From Petrolisthes cinctipes (taxonomy: Eukaryota > Arthropoda > Malacostraca > Decapoda > Porcellanidae), in contig JAWQEG010001230.1 of the NCBI GenBank assembly GCA_033782935.1, positions 1-64,000 of the forward strand: a stretch of 64,000 nt of DNA. The letters are read 5' to 3'. The notes under the pieces are model-generated. The model had not been told where the DNA came from. It did not search any database and was given only the letters and a program-made list of their open reading frames with translations. Position numbers and translations under genes: made by a program. How positions within the stretch are numbered: position 1 is the first letter of the stretch; each line of letters starts with the position of its first letter. Positions 43,434 to 56,200 of the stretch are shown here, in pieces.

Positions 43434-43737
43434 GATTCTTCTTCACTTCCTTCTAACTTCTTCACTTTTCTTATCCTGTTCTTTCTTCACCTTTCCCTCA
43501 TCTCCACCTCTTCTCCCTTTCTCCTTTAGACCCCGTAGGGGGGTATTGCCGGTAGTGATAGAGGGCAATACTTTAAGGGTTTTGGCGCCCCTTCGGCCCC
43601 AGCCAATCTCTTTCAGTTATTCAACTGTCTCTTTTCTTTCTATTTCCTTCCTGCTTGCTATCCCACCTCTTCTATCACCTTCTTCTGGCGCTATATGATC
43701 TCGATGTTGCAGCGCCAAAAATCAATCAATCAATCAA
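43434..43737 (+). mobile_element. 304-bp retroelement 3' tail (SINE or truncated LINE) with 13-bp target duplication
   Basis: Flanked by the direct repeat TTTGCCAATGATA (43421-43433 and 43738-43750). The right arm of the palindrome has the uninterrupted site (TTTTGCCAGTGATAATC in reverse complement, near 45427-45443), proving the insertion. The insert contains CCCCGTAGGGGGGTATTGCC, CCCCTTCGGCCCCAGCC and CAGCGCCAAAA, and ends in an AATC repeat. From general knowledge, this layout resembles 3' tails of non-LTR elements common in decapod genomes; a database search was not possible. Confidence 0.85.
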
Positions 43738-44044
43738 TTTGCCAATGATAATCAACTGGCATTGATTGCTATATTAACTGGGTTATGTTTGTTTAGAAGC
43801 CACACCTGAATGGGGAAGAGGGATCACTCCTAGCGACCAAACGTGTGTTTAACCTCCTAATAGATTACCCAGATTTTTGCTAATTAACCTTTTGTAGTGA
43901 AAAATAGTGTGTGCATAACAGTAGGTGTTTTACCAAATTTGCACATCGTTCACATAATGATTGATTTATTCCAGAGATAACGGTGTGTGGCTGTGGGGAA
44001 GAGAAGGGCGAAGTTTCGGAAAGTAGGTGGGCAAGGTGAAGTTC

Positions 44045-44160
44045 ACTGGAAGGCACCGGTTGAGCAGACGGATACGTAGGGTCATTACTTTAGCTAGGAA
44101 TGTAATTTGCCAGTCAGTATTTGATGAGCGTTTCCGAGTAACGACTCCTTATAATGATAA
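44045..44160 (+). pseudogene. possible Tc1-type transposase N-terminal fragment
   Basis: Directly inside the left arm, the plus strand reads GRHRLSRRIRRVITLARN in the frame that starts at 44027. This resembles the GRPRKLS..RRIVRLARK segment joining the two helix-turn-helix halves in Tc1-type transposases. The similarity ends after about 25 residues. The match is short and basic, so chance resemblance is possible. If real, it points inward from the left arm just as the C-terminal fragment points inward from the right arm. Confidence 0.3.
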
Positions 44161-44939
44161 AATCCTAAAGATTTTTATTACTTTGTTTATTGTATCACCC
44201 GTTACCATAAATCATACGAATTACGAAATTACTCCGAAACTATCCCTCTCGCATATTCTGTGTATCTTTTTCTTGAGTCATCAAGTAATGAATGGATAAC
44301 GTTAGCTACACAAATTAAAGAAGAATGTGTCTAAATTGACATTACCGATATCATGCTGTATGTGTAATAATCCTAAAGAAAATTAGCACCTAGTAAAAGT
44401 CAGACAGAACACGTGATTAAACCAAGATTTACTTGCATTATAAAGAAATATGAAATATTCGCGTCCGTGCCCGAGATCACATCTTAAAACACACTGCACA
44501 CTCAGAGGGTCCCCTATCCGGGGGCATATTTTTCAAGTCTGACCTGGTCAATGCAATCCGTTCAGTTAGGTTAGATTAACTATGGTTGGGTTGAAATGCA
44601 GTCAAGTAGGTAAAATGAGCTGGGAAAGACCATGAGACTATTTAAAAAATTTCATATGGTTACTTTTATTCCTAAATGTTAGGAGCAATTTTCCTTCATT
44701 TCGTCCCAGCACTTCTTGCTCTCCAGCCAAATTCGAGAAATATGCTAACCAGCTGTAAAATCGGCGGTTGAACCCTCGTTGGCCGGGGGAAAGATAAAAC
44801 TCTGATTATTCTCTACTTTCGTCATCTTTACAGGTTCATAATTTCAATAGACAGGAACACTCTATAAATGTAAATAGGCAAAGTAGGAGTTATACAATCC
44901 TTGACAACCCAACAACATTTATTTAAACAAAATATTTTT
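44161..44939. other. loop of mariner-type palindrome, no gene seen
   Basis: About 780 bp of AT-rich sequence without inverted partner, simple repeats or recognisable coding motif. A frame open to 44299 is the tail of the possible N-terminal fragment. Confidence 0.6.
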
Positions 44940-45150
44940 TTATTTACATTGACAATTAATATCCTTCTCTATGACGGCACGCAGTCTATCGGGCACAGAG
45001 GCCACAATGCGTCGAATTTGTTAGATTTGTTGCAGAACATCTCCCACTGAGCCTGGGTATGAGCCATTAGTGCCTCCGGTCTCCGCTCCACCATCTCTGG
45101 CTCCCAGCAGTTGATCATATTAGCCCACACGTTCTCTATGGGGTTCCAAC
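44940..45150 (-). pseudogene. Tc1/mariner transposase C-terminal fragment
   Basis: Minus-strand translation gives WNPIENVWANMINCW, the family signature around the third catalytic acidic residue (Glu of NPIE) of the DDE/D transposase, then ERRPEALMAHTQAQWEMF. After a shift of frame and one in-frame stop it continues as RRIVASVPDRLRAVIEKD and a stop codon near 44940, the usual C-terminal end of Tc1-type proteins. Everything upstream of NPIE is missing: the arm sequence (reading GQGEL) joins directly before it at 45151. The enzyme would cut and paste the element at TA sites; this copy is dead. Confidence 0.88.
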
Positions 45151-45496
45151 GAAGTTCACCTTGCCCACCTAGGCTACTTTCTGAGACTTCGCCCTTCTCT
45201 TCTCCACAGCCACACACCGTTATCTCTGGAATAAATCCATCATTATGTGAACGGTGTGCAAATTTGGTAGATCACCTACATGCACACATTAATGCATCTA
45301 TTAGCAAAACTTTGGGTAATCTATTAGTAGGTTAAACATACGTTTGGTCGTTAGGAGTGATCCCTTTTCCCCGTTCACCTGTGGGTTCAAAACAAACATA
45401 ACCCAGTTAACAATCAATGCGAGTTGATTATCACTGGCAAAACGATCGCTTATTTCGACACTACTAATTTGTTTATTAACGTAGAATGTCAGGGAG

Positions 45497-45741
45497 CCAG
45501 GTCTGATTCCACAGTCATTTTGTCAGAGTCCTCCCCAAACACACTTGTAAGGCTTCGTTATTTCTCAAAAGTTGATTATTCCTATTCACCAAAACTATCA
45601 ATTGAGCATTTGTATTATTACAATAGCTGTATACTTTACTCATCAGATGCTTCCAATAAATCAGACATAAGTCATTTACACAGTTTAGTTTCTTTCGTTT
45701 GGGTGCTAACAAATCACAACGAACAACTGTTGAATTGGTCC
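45497..45741. repeat. 246-bp inverted-repeat module, right-arm copy
   Basis: Begins CCAGGTCTGATTCCACAGTC and ends GAACAACTGTTGAATTGGTCC. The ends are imperfect inverted repeats of about 40 bp. Internal GTGTAAATGACTTATGTCTG (in reverse complement) is shared with 5278-5297 of the giant palindrome. Confidence 0.7.
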
Positions 45742-45798
45742 TCACTCTCTGTTCGATGTCATTAGTATAGAGATAGGATAAGATAAGATGGTGTTTAT

Positions 45799-45801
<3 letters not shown>

Positions 45802-45882
<81 letters not shown>
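45802..45882. repeat. (GA)n microsatellite
   Basis: Pure GA tract of about 80 bp, mirror of the CT tract at 42998-43065. Confidence 0.97.
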
Positions 45883-45885
<3 letters not shown>

Positions 45886-48800
45886 ACAGTTGACTTTAAA
45901 ATTTTTATTACGAGAGAGAGAAAGTATTTAGCAAAGCAGGAATTTTACTATGCATGTAATACATTGTAACCTGACTTACAAATATAATACGAAATCAAAA
46001 GTGATCTCAAATTATGCTTACCAAAATATGATGGACAAAGAAAACAACCTATCTGCCCGATCCTAGTTGGTAGAAAAACAAGATAACAATCGTGGCAACG
46101 AGACGTGAGCTCTGTCAGAACGGCTGAGCAATGTTGCATGCCAAACATGATAACCATTAAGAAGAAATATTCACTGTTCAGGACACGAACAACTTTACCT
46201 TAGCTTCACCTACTCATTGTGTAATATAGGTTCTAAATTTCCATAATAGCATTCCTCAACCACTCTGCCTGAGAGCTCATGACTCATTGGAACGAGCATA
46301 GCTGTTTCCCGAAACTTCAACCCTGCAATCCACATTCCTTCCACAACTACACAGCGCCATCTATGGAATGAACTTTGAGGCAGAATCATGTTCACTACAG
46401 AGGGAGAGTGTTGACGATCCATATAATTTTCGAGCACACACACACTGCTGCCACATCTACGATTTCTCGATACTGGGTGGCCCAGTCGGAACTGTAACAG
46501 ACTGTACATGCCTACTCCGTGCTAGAGTATTTTCAAAATACAGGTCCAAAACATGCTCAAAATCGATATTTTGGGTGCCCAAAGTCGATATGTGCATGCA
46601 TCTTCTTTACGCGTTTTTTATATTTCAAATTCAGGCTGAAAACACCCGAAAATTCGATATTTTTGGATCCAGAGGCAATCTGTACATGCCTACTCCTTGC
46701 TTGAATGTTTTTAAGATACAGTCCCAAAACAAGCTTAAAATCGATATTTTATGTGCAAAAAGTCGATATGTGCATGTATCTTCAGTACCGGTTTACATCT
46801 CAAATTCAGGCTCAAAACACCCGAATATTCAATAGTTTTAAGTTCCAGAAGCGATCTGTACATGTTTACTTAGTGCTAGAATGTTTTTTAAATATAGGTT
46901 TAAAACATGCAAAAAATTTATATTTTAGGTGTCCCAAGTCGATATGTGCATGCATCTTCTGTACTCATTTATATCTCAAATTCAGGCTCAAAACACCCGA
47001 AAATTCGATATTTTTTGCTCCCAGAAGCAACCTGTATATGCCTACTCCATGCTAGAATGTTTTCAAGATACAGACCCAAAACATGCCCAAAATCGATATT
47101 TTAGGTGCAAAAAGTCGATATGTGCATGCATCTTCAGTACCCGTTTATAACTTAAATTCAGGCTCAAAACACCCAAAAAATCGATATTTTTGGGTCCCAG
47201 AAGAGATCTGTATATGCCTACGCAGTGCTAAAATGTTTTCAAAATATAGACTCAGTACATGCTAAAAATCGATATTTTTGGTGTCCAAAGTCGATATGTG
47301 CATGAATCTTCTGTACCCGTTTATATTTCAAATTCAGGCTCAAAACACCCGAAAATTCGATATTTTTAGGAACGAAAAGCGATATGTACATGCCTACTAC
47401 GTGTTAGAGTATTTTCAAAATACAGGTCCAAAACAAGCTTAAAATCGATATTTTAGGTGCCCATAGTCGATATGTGCATGCATCTTCAGTACCGGTTTAC
47501 ATCTCAAATTCAAGCTCAAAACACCCGAATATTCAGTAGTTTTAGGTTCCAGAAGCGATCTGTACATGTTTACTCAGTGCTAGAATGTTTTTAAAATATA
47601 GGTTTAAAACATGCTAAAAATTTATATTTTAGGTGTGCCAAGTCGTTATGTGCATGGATGTTCTGTACCAGTTTATATCTCAAATTTAGGCTCAAAACAC
47701 CCGAAAATTCGATATTTTTGGGTCCCAGATGCAATCTGTATATGCCTACTCCGTGTTTAAGTATTTTCAAAATACATGCCCAAAACATGCTGAAAATCGA
47801 TATTTTAGCTGCCCATAGTCAATATGTGCATGAATCTTCTGTACCCGTTTATATCTTAAATTCAGGCTCTAAACACCCGGAAATTCTGTATTTTTGGGTT
47901 CCAGAAGCGATCTGGTATACATGCCTACTCAGTGTTAGAGTACTTTAAAAATACAGGCAATAAAACATGCTGAAAATCGATATTTTAGGTGCCCAAAGTC
48001 GATATGTGCATGCATCTTCTGCACCCGTTTATATCTCAAATTCAGGCTCAAAACACCCGAAAATTCGGTATTTTTTGGTTCAAGAAGCGATCTGTACATG
48101 CCTACTTCTTGCTAGAATGTTTTCAAGATACAGACCCAAAACAAGCTTAAAATCGATATTTTATGTGCAAAAAGTCGATATGTGCATGTATCTTCAGTAC
48201 CGGTTTACATCTCAAATACAGGCTCAAAACACCCGAAAATTCGATATTTTTGGGTTCCAGAACCGATCTGTACATGTCTACTAAGTGCTACAGAAGCGAT
48301 CTGTACATGCCTACTCCGTGTTAGAGAATGTTTTAAAAATACAGGCCCAAAACATGATAAAAATCGATATTTTTGGTGCCCAAAGTCGATATGTGCATGC
48401 ATCTTCTGTACTCGTTTATATCTCAAATTCATGCTCAAAACACTAGAAAATTCGATATTTTTGTGTCCCAGTAGCGATCTGTACATGCCTACTCCGTGTT
48501 AGAGTATTTTTAAAATACAGGCCCAAAACATGAAGAAAATCGATATTTTACTTGCCCAATGTCAATATGTGTATGTATCTTCTGTACCCGTTTATATCCC
48601 AAATTCAGGCTTGAAACATCCGAAAATTCGATATTATTTTTTCACAGAAGCGATCTGTACATGCCTACTCAGTGCTAGAATATTTTCAACATATAGTCCC
48701 AAAACATGCTAAAAATCGATATTTTAGGTGCCCGAAGTCGATATGTGCATGCATCTTCTGTACCCGTTTATATCTCAAATTCAGGCTCAAAACACCCGAA

Positions 48801-51800
48801 AATTCGATATTTTTGGGTCACATAAGCGATCTGTACATGCCTACTCCTTTCTAGAATGTTTTCAAGATACGGACCCAAAACATGCACAAAATCGATATTT
48901 TAGGATCAAAAAGTCGATATGTACAGGTATCTTCAGTACCCGTTTATATATCAAATTCATTCTAAAACACCCGAAAATTGAATATTTTTGGGTCCCCAAA
49001 ACAAACTGTACATGCCTACTCCTTGCTAGAATGTTTTCAAGATACAGACCCAAAACATGCTAAAAAACGATATTTTAGGTGCTCAAAGTCAATATGTTCA
49101 TGTAACTTCTGTACCCGTTTATTTATCAAATTCAGGCTCAAAACACCCGAAAATTCGATATTTTTGGGTCCTAGAAGCTATCTGTACGTGCATACTCCGT
49201 GTTAGAGTGTTTTTAAATTACAGGCCCAAAACATGCTAAAAATCGATATTTTAGATGCCCAAAGTCAATATATGTATGCATCCTCTGTACCCGGTTATAT
49301 CCCAAATTCAAGCTCAAAACACCCGAAAATTCAATATTTTTTTTATTCCAGAAGCGATATGTACATGCCTACTCAGTGCTAGAATGTTTTCAAAATATAG
49401 GCTCAAAACATGCTAAAAAATCGATATTTTAGTTGTCCAAAGTCGATATGTGGATGCATCTTCTGTACCCGTTTATATCTCAAATTCATGCTCAAAACAC
49501 CCGAAAATTCGATATATTTTGGTCCAAGAAGCGATCTGTACATGCCTACTCCTTTCTAGAATGTTTTAAAGATACAGAATGAAAACATGCACAAAATCGA
49601 TATTTTAGGTGCAAAAAGTAGATATGTGCATTTATCTTCAGTACCCGTTTATATCTCATATTCAGGCTCAAAACACCCGAAAATTCAATATTTTTGGGTC
49701 CCAGAAACGATCTGTACATGCCTACTCCGTGTTAGAGTATTTTTAAAAAACAGGCTCAAAACATGAAGAAAATCTATATTTTACTTGCCCAATGTCAATA
49801 TGTGTATATATCTTCTGTACCCGTTTATATCCGTAATTCAAGTTCAAAACACCAGAAAATTCGATATGTTTGGGTCCCAGAAGCGATCTGTACTTGCCTA
49901 CTCCTTGCTAGAATGTTTTCAAGATACAGACCCAAAACATGCTCAAAATCGATATTTTAATTGCAAAAAGTCGATATGTGCATGCATCTTCTGTACCCGT
50001 TTATATCTCAAATTCAGGCTCAAAACTCCGTAAATTCGATATTTTTGGGTCCGAAAAGCGATCTGTACATGCCTACTCCTTGCAAGAATTTTTTCAAGAT
50101 ACAGACCCAAAACATGATCAAAATCGATATTTTAGGTGCCCAAAGTCGATATGTGCATGCATCTTCTGTACCCGTTTATATCTCAAATTCAAGCTCAAAA
50201 CACCCGAAAATTCCATATTTTTGGGTCCCTTAAGCGATCTGTACATGCATACTCCGTGTTAGAGTATGTTCAAAATACAGGCCTAAAACATGCTGTAAAT
50301 CGATATTTTAGGTGCCCAAAGTCAATATGTGTATGCATCTTCTGTACCAGTCTATATCCCAAATTCAGGTTCAAAACACTCGAAAATTCGATATTTTTGG
50401 GTCCCAGAAGCGATCTGTACATGCATACTCCGTGTTAGAGTGTTTTTAAAATACAGGCCCAAAACATGCTGAAAATTGATATTTTAGGTGCACAAAGTCA
50501 ATATGTGTATGCATTCTCTGTACCCGGTTATATCTCAAATTCAGGCTCAAAACACCCGAAAATTCAATATTTTTGGGTCCCAGAAGCGATCTGTACATGC
50601 CTACTCAGTGCTAGAATGTTTTCAAAATATAGGCTCAGAACATGCTAAAAATCGATATTTTGGGTGCCCAAAGTCGATATGTGCATGCATCTTCTGTACC
50701 CGTTTATATCTCAAATTCAGGCTCAAAACACCTAAAAATTCGATATTTTGTGTCCCAGAAACGATCTGTACGTGTCTACTCCGTGTTAGAGTATTTTAAA
50801 AATACAGGCCCAAAACATGCTCAAAATCGATATATTGCTTACCCAAAGTCGATATGTGCATGCATCTTCTGTACCCGTTTATATCATAAATTCAGACTCA
50901 AAACACCCGAATAATCGATATTTTTGGGTCCCAAAAGCCATCTGTACATGCATACTCCGTGTTAGAGTATTTTCAAAATACAAGCCTAAAACATGCTGAA
51001 AATCGATATTTTAGCTGCCCAAAGTCAATATGGGTATGCATCTTCTGTACCCGTCTATATCCCAAATTCAGGCTCAAAACACCCGAAAATTCGATATTTT
51101 TGGGTTCCAAAAGCGATCTGTACATGTCTACTCCGTGTTAGAGTATTTTTAAAATACAGGCCCAAAACATACTAAAAATAGATATTTTAGGTGTCCAAAG
51201 CCGATATGTGCATGCATCTTCTGTACCCGTTTATATCTCAAATTCAGGCTCAAAACACCCAAAAAATCGATATTTTTGTGTCCCAGAAGCGATCTGTACG
51301 TGTCTACACCGTGTTTGAGTATTTTCAAAATACAGGCACAAAACATGCTCAAAATCGATATTTTAGGTGCCCAAAGTCGATATGTGCATTCATCTTCTGT
51401 ACCCGTTTATATCTCAAATTCATGCTCAAAACACCCGAAAATTCAATGTTTTTGGGTCCCAGAAGCGATCTGTACGTGCATACTCAGTGATAGAGTGTTT
51501 TTAAAATACAGGCCCAAAACATGCTGAAAATCGATATTTTATGTGACCAAAGTCAATATGTGTATGCATCTTCTGTACCCGTGTATATCCCTAATTCTGG
51601 TTCAAAACACCAGAAAATTCGATATGTTTGGTTCCCAGAAGCGATCTGTACATGCCTACTCTTTGCTAGAATGTTTTCAAGATACAGACCCAAAACATGC
51701 TCACAATCAATATTTTAAGTGCAAAAAGTCGATATGTGCATGCATCTTCTGTACCCGTTTATATCTCAAATTCTGGCTCAAAACTCCGAAAATTCGATAT

Positions 51801-53280
51801 TTTTGTGTCCCAGAAGCGATCTGTACATGTCTACTCCGTGTTAGAGTATTTTAAAAATACAGGCCCAAAACATGATCAAAATCGATATTTTAGGTGCCCA
51901 AAGTCGATATGTGCATGCATCTTCTGTACCCGTTTATATCTCAAATTCAAGCTCAGAACACCCGAAAATTCCATATTTTTGGGTCCCTTAAGCGATCTGT
52001 ACATGCATACTCCGTGTTGGAGTGTTTTTAAAATACAGGCCCAAAACATGCTAAAAAATTGATATTTTAGGTGCTCAAAGTCAATATGTGTATGCATTCT
52101 CTGTACCAAGTTATATCTCAAATTCAGGCTCAAAACTCCCGAAAATTCGATATTTTTGGGTCCCAGGAGCGATCTGTACATGCCTACTCCTTGCTAGAAT
52201 GTTTTCAAGATACAGACCCAAAACATGATCAAAATCGATATATTAGGTGCAAAAAGTCGATATGTGTATGCATCTTCTGTTCCCGTTTATATCTCAAATT
52301 CAGGCTCAAAACTCCGAAAATTCGATATTTTTGGGTCCCTTAAGCAATTTGCACATGCCTACTCCGTGCTAGAATGTTTTTAAAATAGAGGCTTAAAACA
52401 TGCTAAAAAATTGATATTTTGGGTGCCCAAAGTCGATATGTGCATGCAACTTCTGTACCCGTTTATATCTCAAATTGAGGCTCAAAACACCCAAAAATTC
52501 GATATTTTTGTGTCCCAGAAGCGATCTGTACATGTCTACTCCGTGTTAGAGTATTTTAAAAATACAGGCCCAAAATATGCTCAAAATCGATATATTGGGT
52601 GCCTAAAGTCAATATGTCTATGCATCTTCTGTACCCGTGTATATCCCTAATTCTGGTTCAAAACACCAGAAAATTCGATATTTTTGGGTCCCAGAAGCGA
52701 TCTGTACATGGCTTCTCCTTGCTAGAATGTTTTCAAGATACAGACCCAAAACATGCTCAAAATCGATATTTTAGGTGCCCAAAGTCGATATGTGCATGCA
52801 TCTTCTGTACCCGTTTATATCTCAAATTCAAACTCAAAACACCCGAATATTCGATATTTTTGGGTCCCAAAAGCAATGTGTACATGCATACTCCGTGTTA
52901 GAGTATTTTCAAAATACAGGCCTAAAACATGCTCAAAATCGATATTTTTGCTGCCCAAAGTCAAGATGTGTATGCATCTTCTGTACCCGTCTATATCCCA
53001 AATTTAGGTTCAAAACACCAGAAAATTCGGTATTTTTGGGTCCCAGAAGCGATCTTTACATGCCTATTCCTTGCTAGAATGTTTTCAATATACAGACCCA
53101 AAACATGCTCAAAATCGATATTTTAGGTGCAAAAAGTCGATATGTGCATGCATCTTCTGTACCCGTTTATATCTCAAATTCAGGCTCAAAACACCCGAAA
53201 ATTCGATATTTTTGGGTCCCAAAAGCGATCTGTACATGTCTACTCCGTGTTAGAGTATTTTTAAAATACAGGTCCATAAC

Positions 53281-56200
53281 ATGCTAAAAATCGATATTTT
53301 GGGGGCCAAAGTCGATATGTGCATGCATCTTCTGTACCCGTTTATATCTCAAATTCAGGCTCAAAACACCCAAAAAATCGATATTTTTGTGTCCCAGAAG
53401 CGATCTGTACATGTCTACACCGTGTTTGAGTATTTTCAAGATACAAAACCCAAAATATGCTCAAAATCGATATTTTAAGTGCAAAAAGTCGATATGTGCA
53501 TGCATCTTTTGTACCCGTTTATATCTCAAATTCAGGCTCAAAACACCCAAAAATTCGATATTTTTGGGTCCCAAAAGCGATCTGTACATGTCTACTCCGT
53601 GTTAGAGTATTTTTAAAATACAGGCCCAAAACATACTAAAAATCGATATTTTAGGTGCCCAAAGTCGATATGTGCATGCATCTTCTGTACCCGTTTATAT
53701 CTCAAATCCAGGCTCAAAACACCCGAAAATTCAATATTTTTGGGTCCCAGAAGCGATCTGTACGTGCATACTCCGTGTTAGAGTGTTTTTAAAATAAAGG
53801 CCCAAAACATGCTAAAAATCGATATTTTATGTGCCCAAAGTCAATATGTGTATGCATATTCTGTACCCGTGTATATCCCTAATTCAGGTTCTAAACACCA
53901 GAAAATTCGATATTTTTGGTTCCCAGAAGCGATCTGTATATGCCTACTCCTTGCTTGAATGTTTTCAAGATACAGACCCAAAACCTGTCAAAATCGATAT
54001 TTTAAGTGTAAAAAGTCGATATGTGTATGCATCTTCTGTACCCGTTTATATCTCAAATTCAGGCTCAAAACACCGAAAATTCGATATTTTTGGGTTCCCT
54101 TAAGTAATTTGCACATGACTACTCAGTGCTAGAATGTTTTCAAAATATAGGGTCAAAACATGCTAAAAATCGATATTTTAGGTGTCTAAAGTCGATATGT
54201 GCATGCTTCTTCTGTACCCGTTAATATCTCGAATTTAGTCTCAAAACACCCGAAAATTCGATATTTTTGGGTCCCAAAAGCGATCTGTACATGTCTACTC
54301 CGTGTTAGAGTACTTCTATAATACAGGCCCAAAACATGCTAAAAATCGATATTTTAGGTGCCCAAAGACGATATGTGCATGCATCTTCTGTATCCGTTTA
54401 TATCTTAAATTCAGGCTCAAAACACCCGAAAATTCAATATTTTTGGGTCCCAGAAGCGATCTGTACATGCCTACTCCGTGTTAGAGTATTTTCAATATAC
54501 AGGCCCAAAACATGCTGAAAATCTATATTTTAGATGCCCAAAGTCAATATGTGTATGCATCTTCTGTACCCGTCTATATCCCAAATTCAGGTTCAAAACA
54601 CCAGAAAATTCGGTATTTGTGGGTCCCAGAAGCGATCTGTACATGCCTACCCCTTGCTAGAATTTTTTCAAGATACAGACCCAAAACATGCTTAAAATCG
54701 ATATTTTAGGTGCAAAAAGTCGATATGTGCATGCATCCAATGTACCCGGTTATATCCCAAATTCTGGCTCAAAACTCCCGAAAATTCGATATTTTTGGGT
54801 CCCAGAAGCGATCAGTACATGCCTACTCAGTGCTAGATTATTTTTAAATTATACGCCGAAAACATACTAAAAATCGAAATTTTGGGTGCCAAAATCGATA
54901 TGTGCATGCATCTTCTGTACCCGTTTATATCTCAAATTTAGGCTCAAAACACCCAAAAAATCGATATTTTTGTGTCCCAGAAGCGATCTGTACATGTCTA
55001 CACCGTGTTAGAGTATTTTTAAAATACAGGCCCAAAACATGCTTAAAATCGATATTTTATGTGCCCAAAGTCAATATGTGTATGCATCTTCTGTACCCGT
55101 TTATATCTCAAATTCAGGCTCAAAACACCCGAAAATTCGATATTTTTGGGTCCCAAAAGCGATCTGTACATGTCTACTCCGTGTTAGAGTATTTTTAAAA
55201 TACAGGTCCATAACATGCTAAAAATCGATATTTTGGGGGCCAAAGTCGATATGTGCATGCATTTTCTGTACCCGTTTATATCTCAAATTCAGGCTCAAAA
55301 CACCCAAAAAATCGATATTTTTGTGTCCCAGAAGCGATCTGTACATGTCTACACCGTGTTTGAGTATTTTCAAGATACAAAACCCAAAATATGCTCAAAA
55401 TCGATATTTTAAGTGCAAAAAGTCGATATGTGCATGCATCTTTTGTACCCGTTTATATCTCAAATTCAGGCTCAAAACACCCAAAAATTCGATATTTTTG
55501 GGTCCCAAAAGCGATCTGTACATGTCTACTCCGTGTTAGAGTATTTTTAAAATACAGGCCCAAAACATAATAAAAATCGATATTTTAGGTGCCCAAAGTC
55601 GATATGTGCATGCATCTTCTGTACCCGTTTATATCTCAAATTCAGGCTCAAAACACCCGAAAATTCAATATTTTTGGGTCCCAGAAGCGATCTGTACATG
55701 TCTACTCAGTGCTAGAATATTTTCAAATTATACGCCCAAAACATACTAGAAATCGATATTTTGGGTGCCAAAGTCGATATGTGCATGCATCTTCTGTACC
55801 CGTTTATATCTCAAATTCAGGCTCAAAACACCCAAAAAATCGATATTTTTGTGTCCCAGAAGCGATCTGTACATGTCTACACCGTGTTTGAGTATTTTCA
55901 AGATACAAAACCCAAAACATGCTCAAAATCGATATTTTAGGTGCCCAAAGTCGATATGTGCATGCATCTTCTGTACCCGTTTATATCGCAAATTCAGGCT
56001 CAAAACATCCGAAAATTTAATGTTTTTGGGTCCCAGAAGCGATCTGTACGTGCATACTCCGTGTTAGAGTGTTTTTAAAATACAGGCCCAAAACATGCTA
56101 AAAATCGATATTTTATGTGCCCAAAGTCAATATGTGTATGCATCTTCTGTACCCGTGTATATCCCTAATTCAGGTTCAAAGCACCAGAAAATTCGATATT

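Larger units (their letters stand above)
42376..44044 (+). repeat. left arm of mariner-type palindrome
   Basis: Matches 45151-46504 in reverse complement throughout. The outer 285 bp or so are nearly identical; further in, indels and simple-repeat length differences accumulate. It is longer than the right arm mainly because of the 304-bp insertion at 43434-43737, but lacks a stretch of about 46 bp present in the right arm near 46085-46130. Confidence 0.9.
42376..46504. mobile_element. Tc1/mariner-related palindromic element (4.1 kb), inserted in satellite
   Basis: The ends are CAGTCTGTTACAGTTCCGAC and its exact reverse complement, with TA on each side (42374-42375 and 46505-46506). The insertion lies inside the satellite palindrome TGTACA. 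Satellite phase continues across it (GCGATATGTA | CATGCCTACT). Terminal CAGT and a TA target are typical of Tc1/mariner. The inverted arms are unusually long (42376-44044 and 45151-46504) and carry simple repeats and a nested module. The loop (44045-45150) contains a decayed Tc1-type transposase C-terminus on the minus strand. It cannot encode a working transposase. Confidence 0.88.
45151..46504 (-). repeat. right arm of mariner-type palindrome
   Basis: Reverse complement of 42376-44044 without the 304-bp retroelement tail. It ends GGAACTGTAACAGACTG next to TA. The 246-bp module (45497-45741) and a GA tract (45802-45882) are nested in it. Confidence 0.9.
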
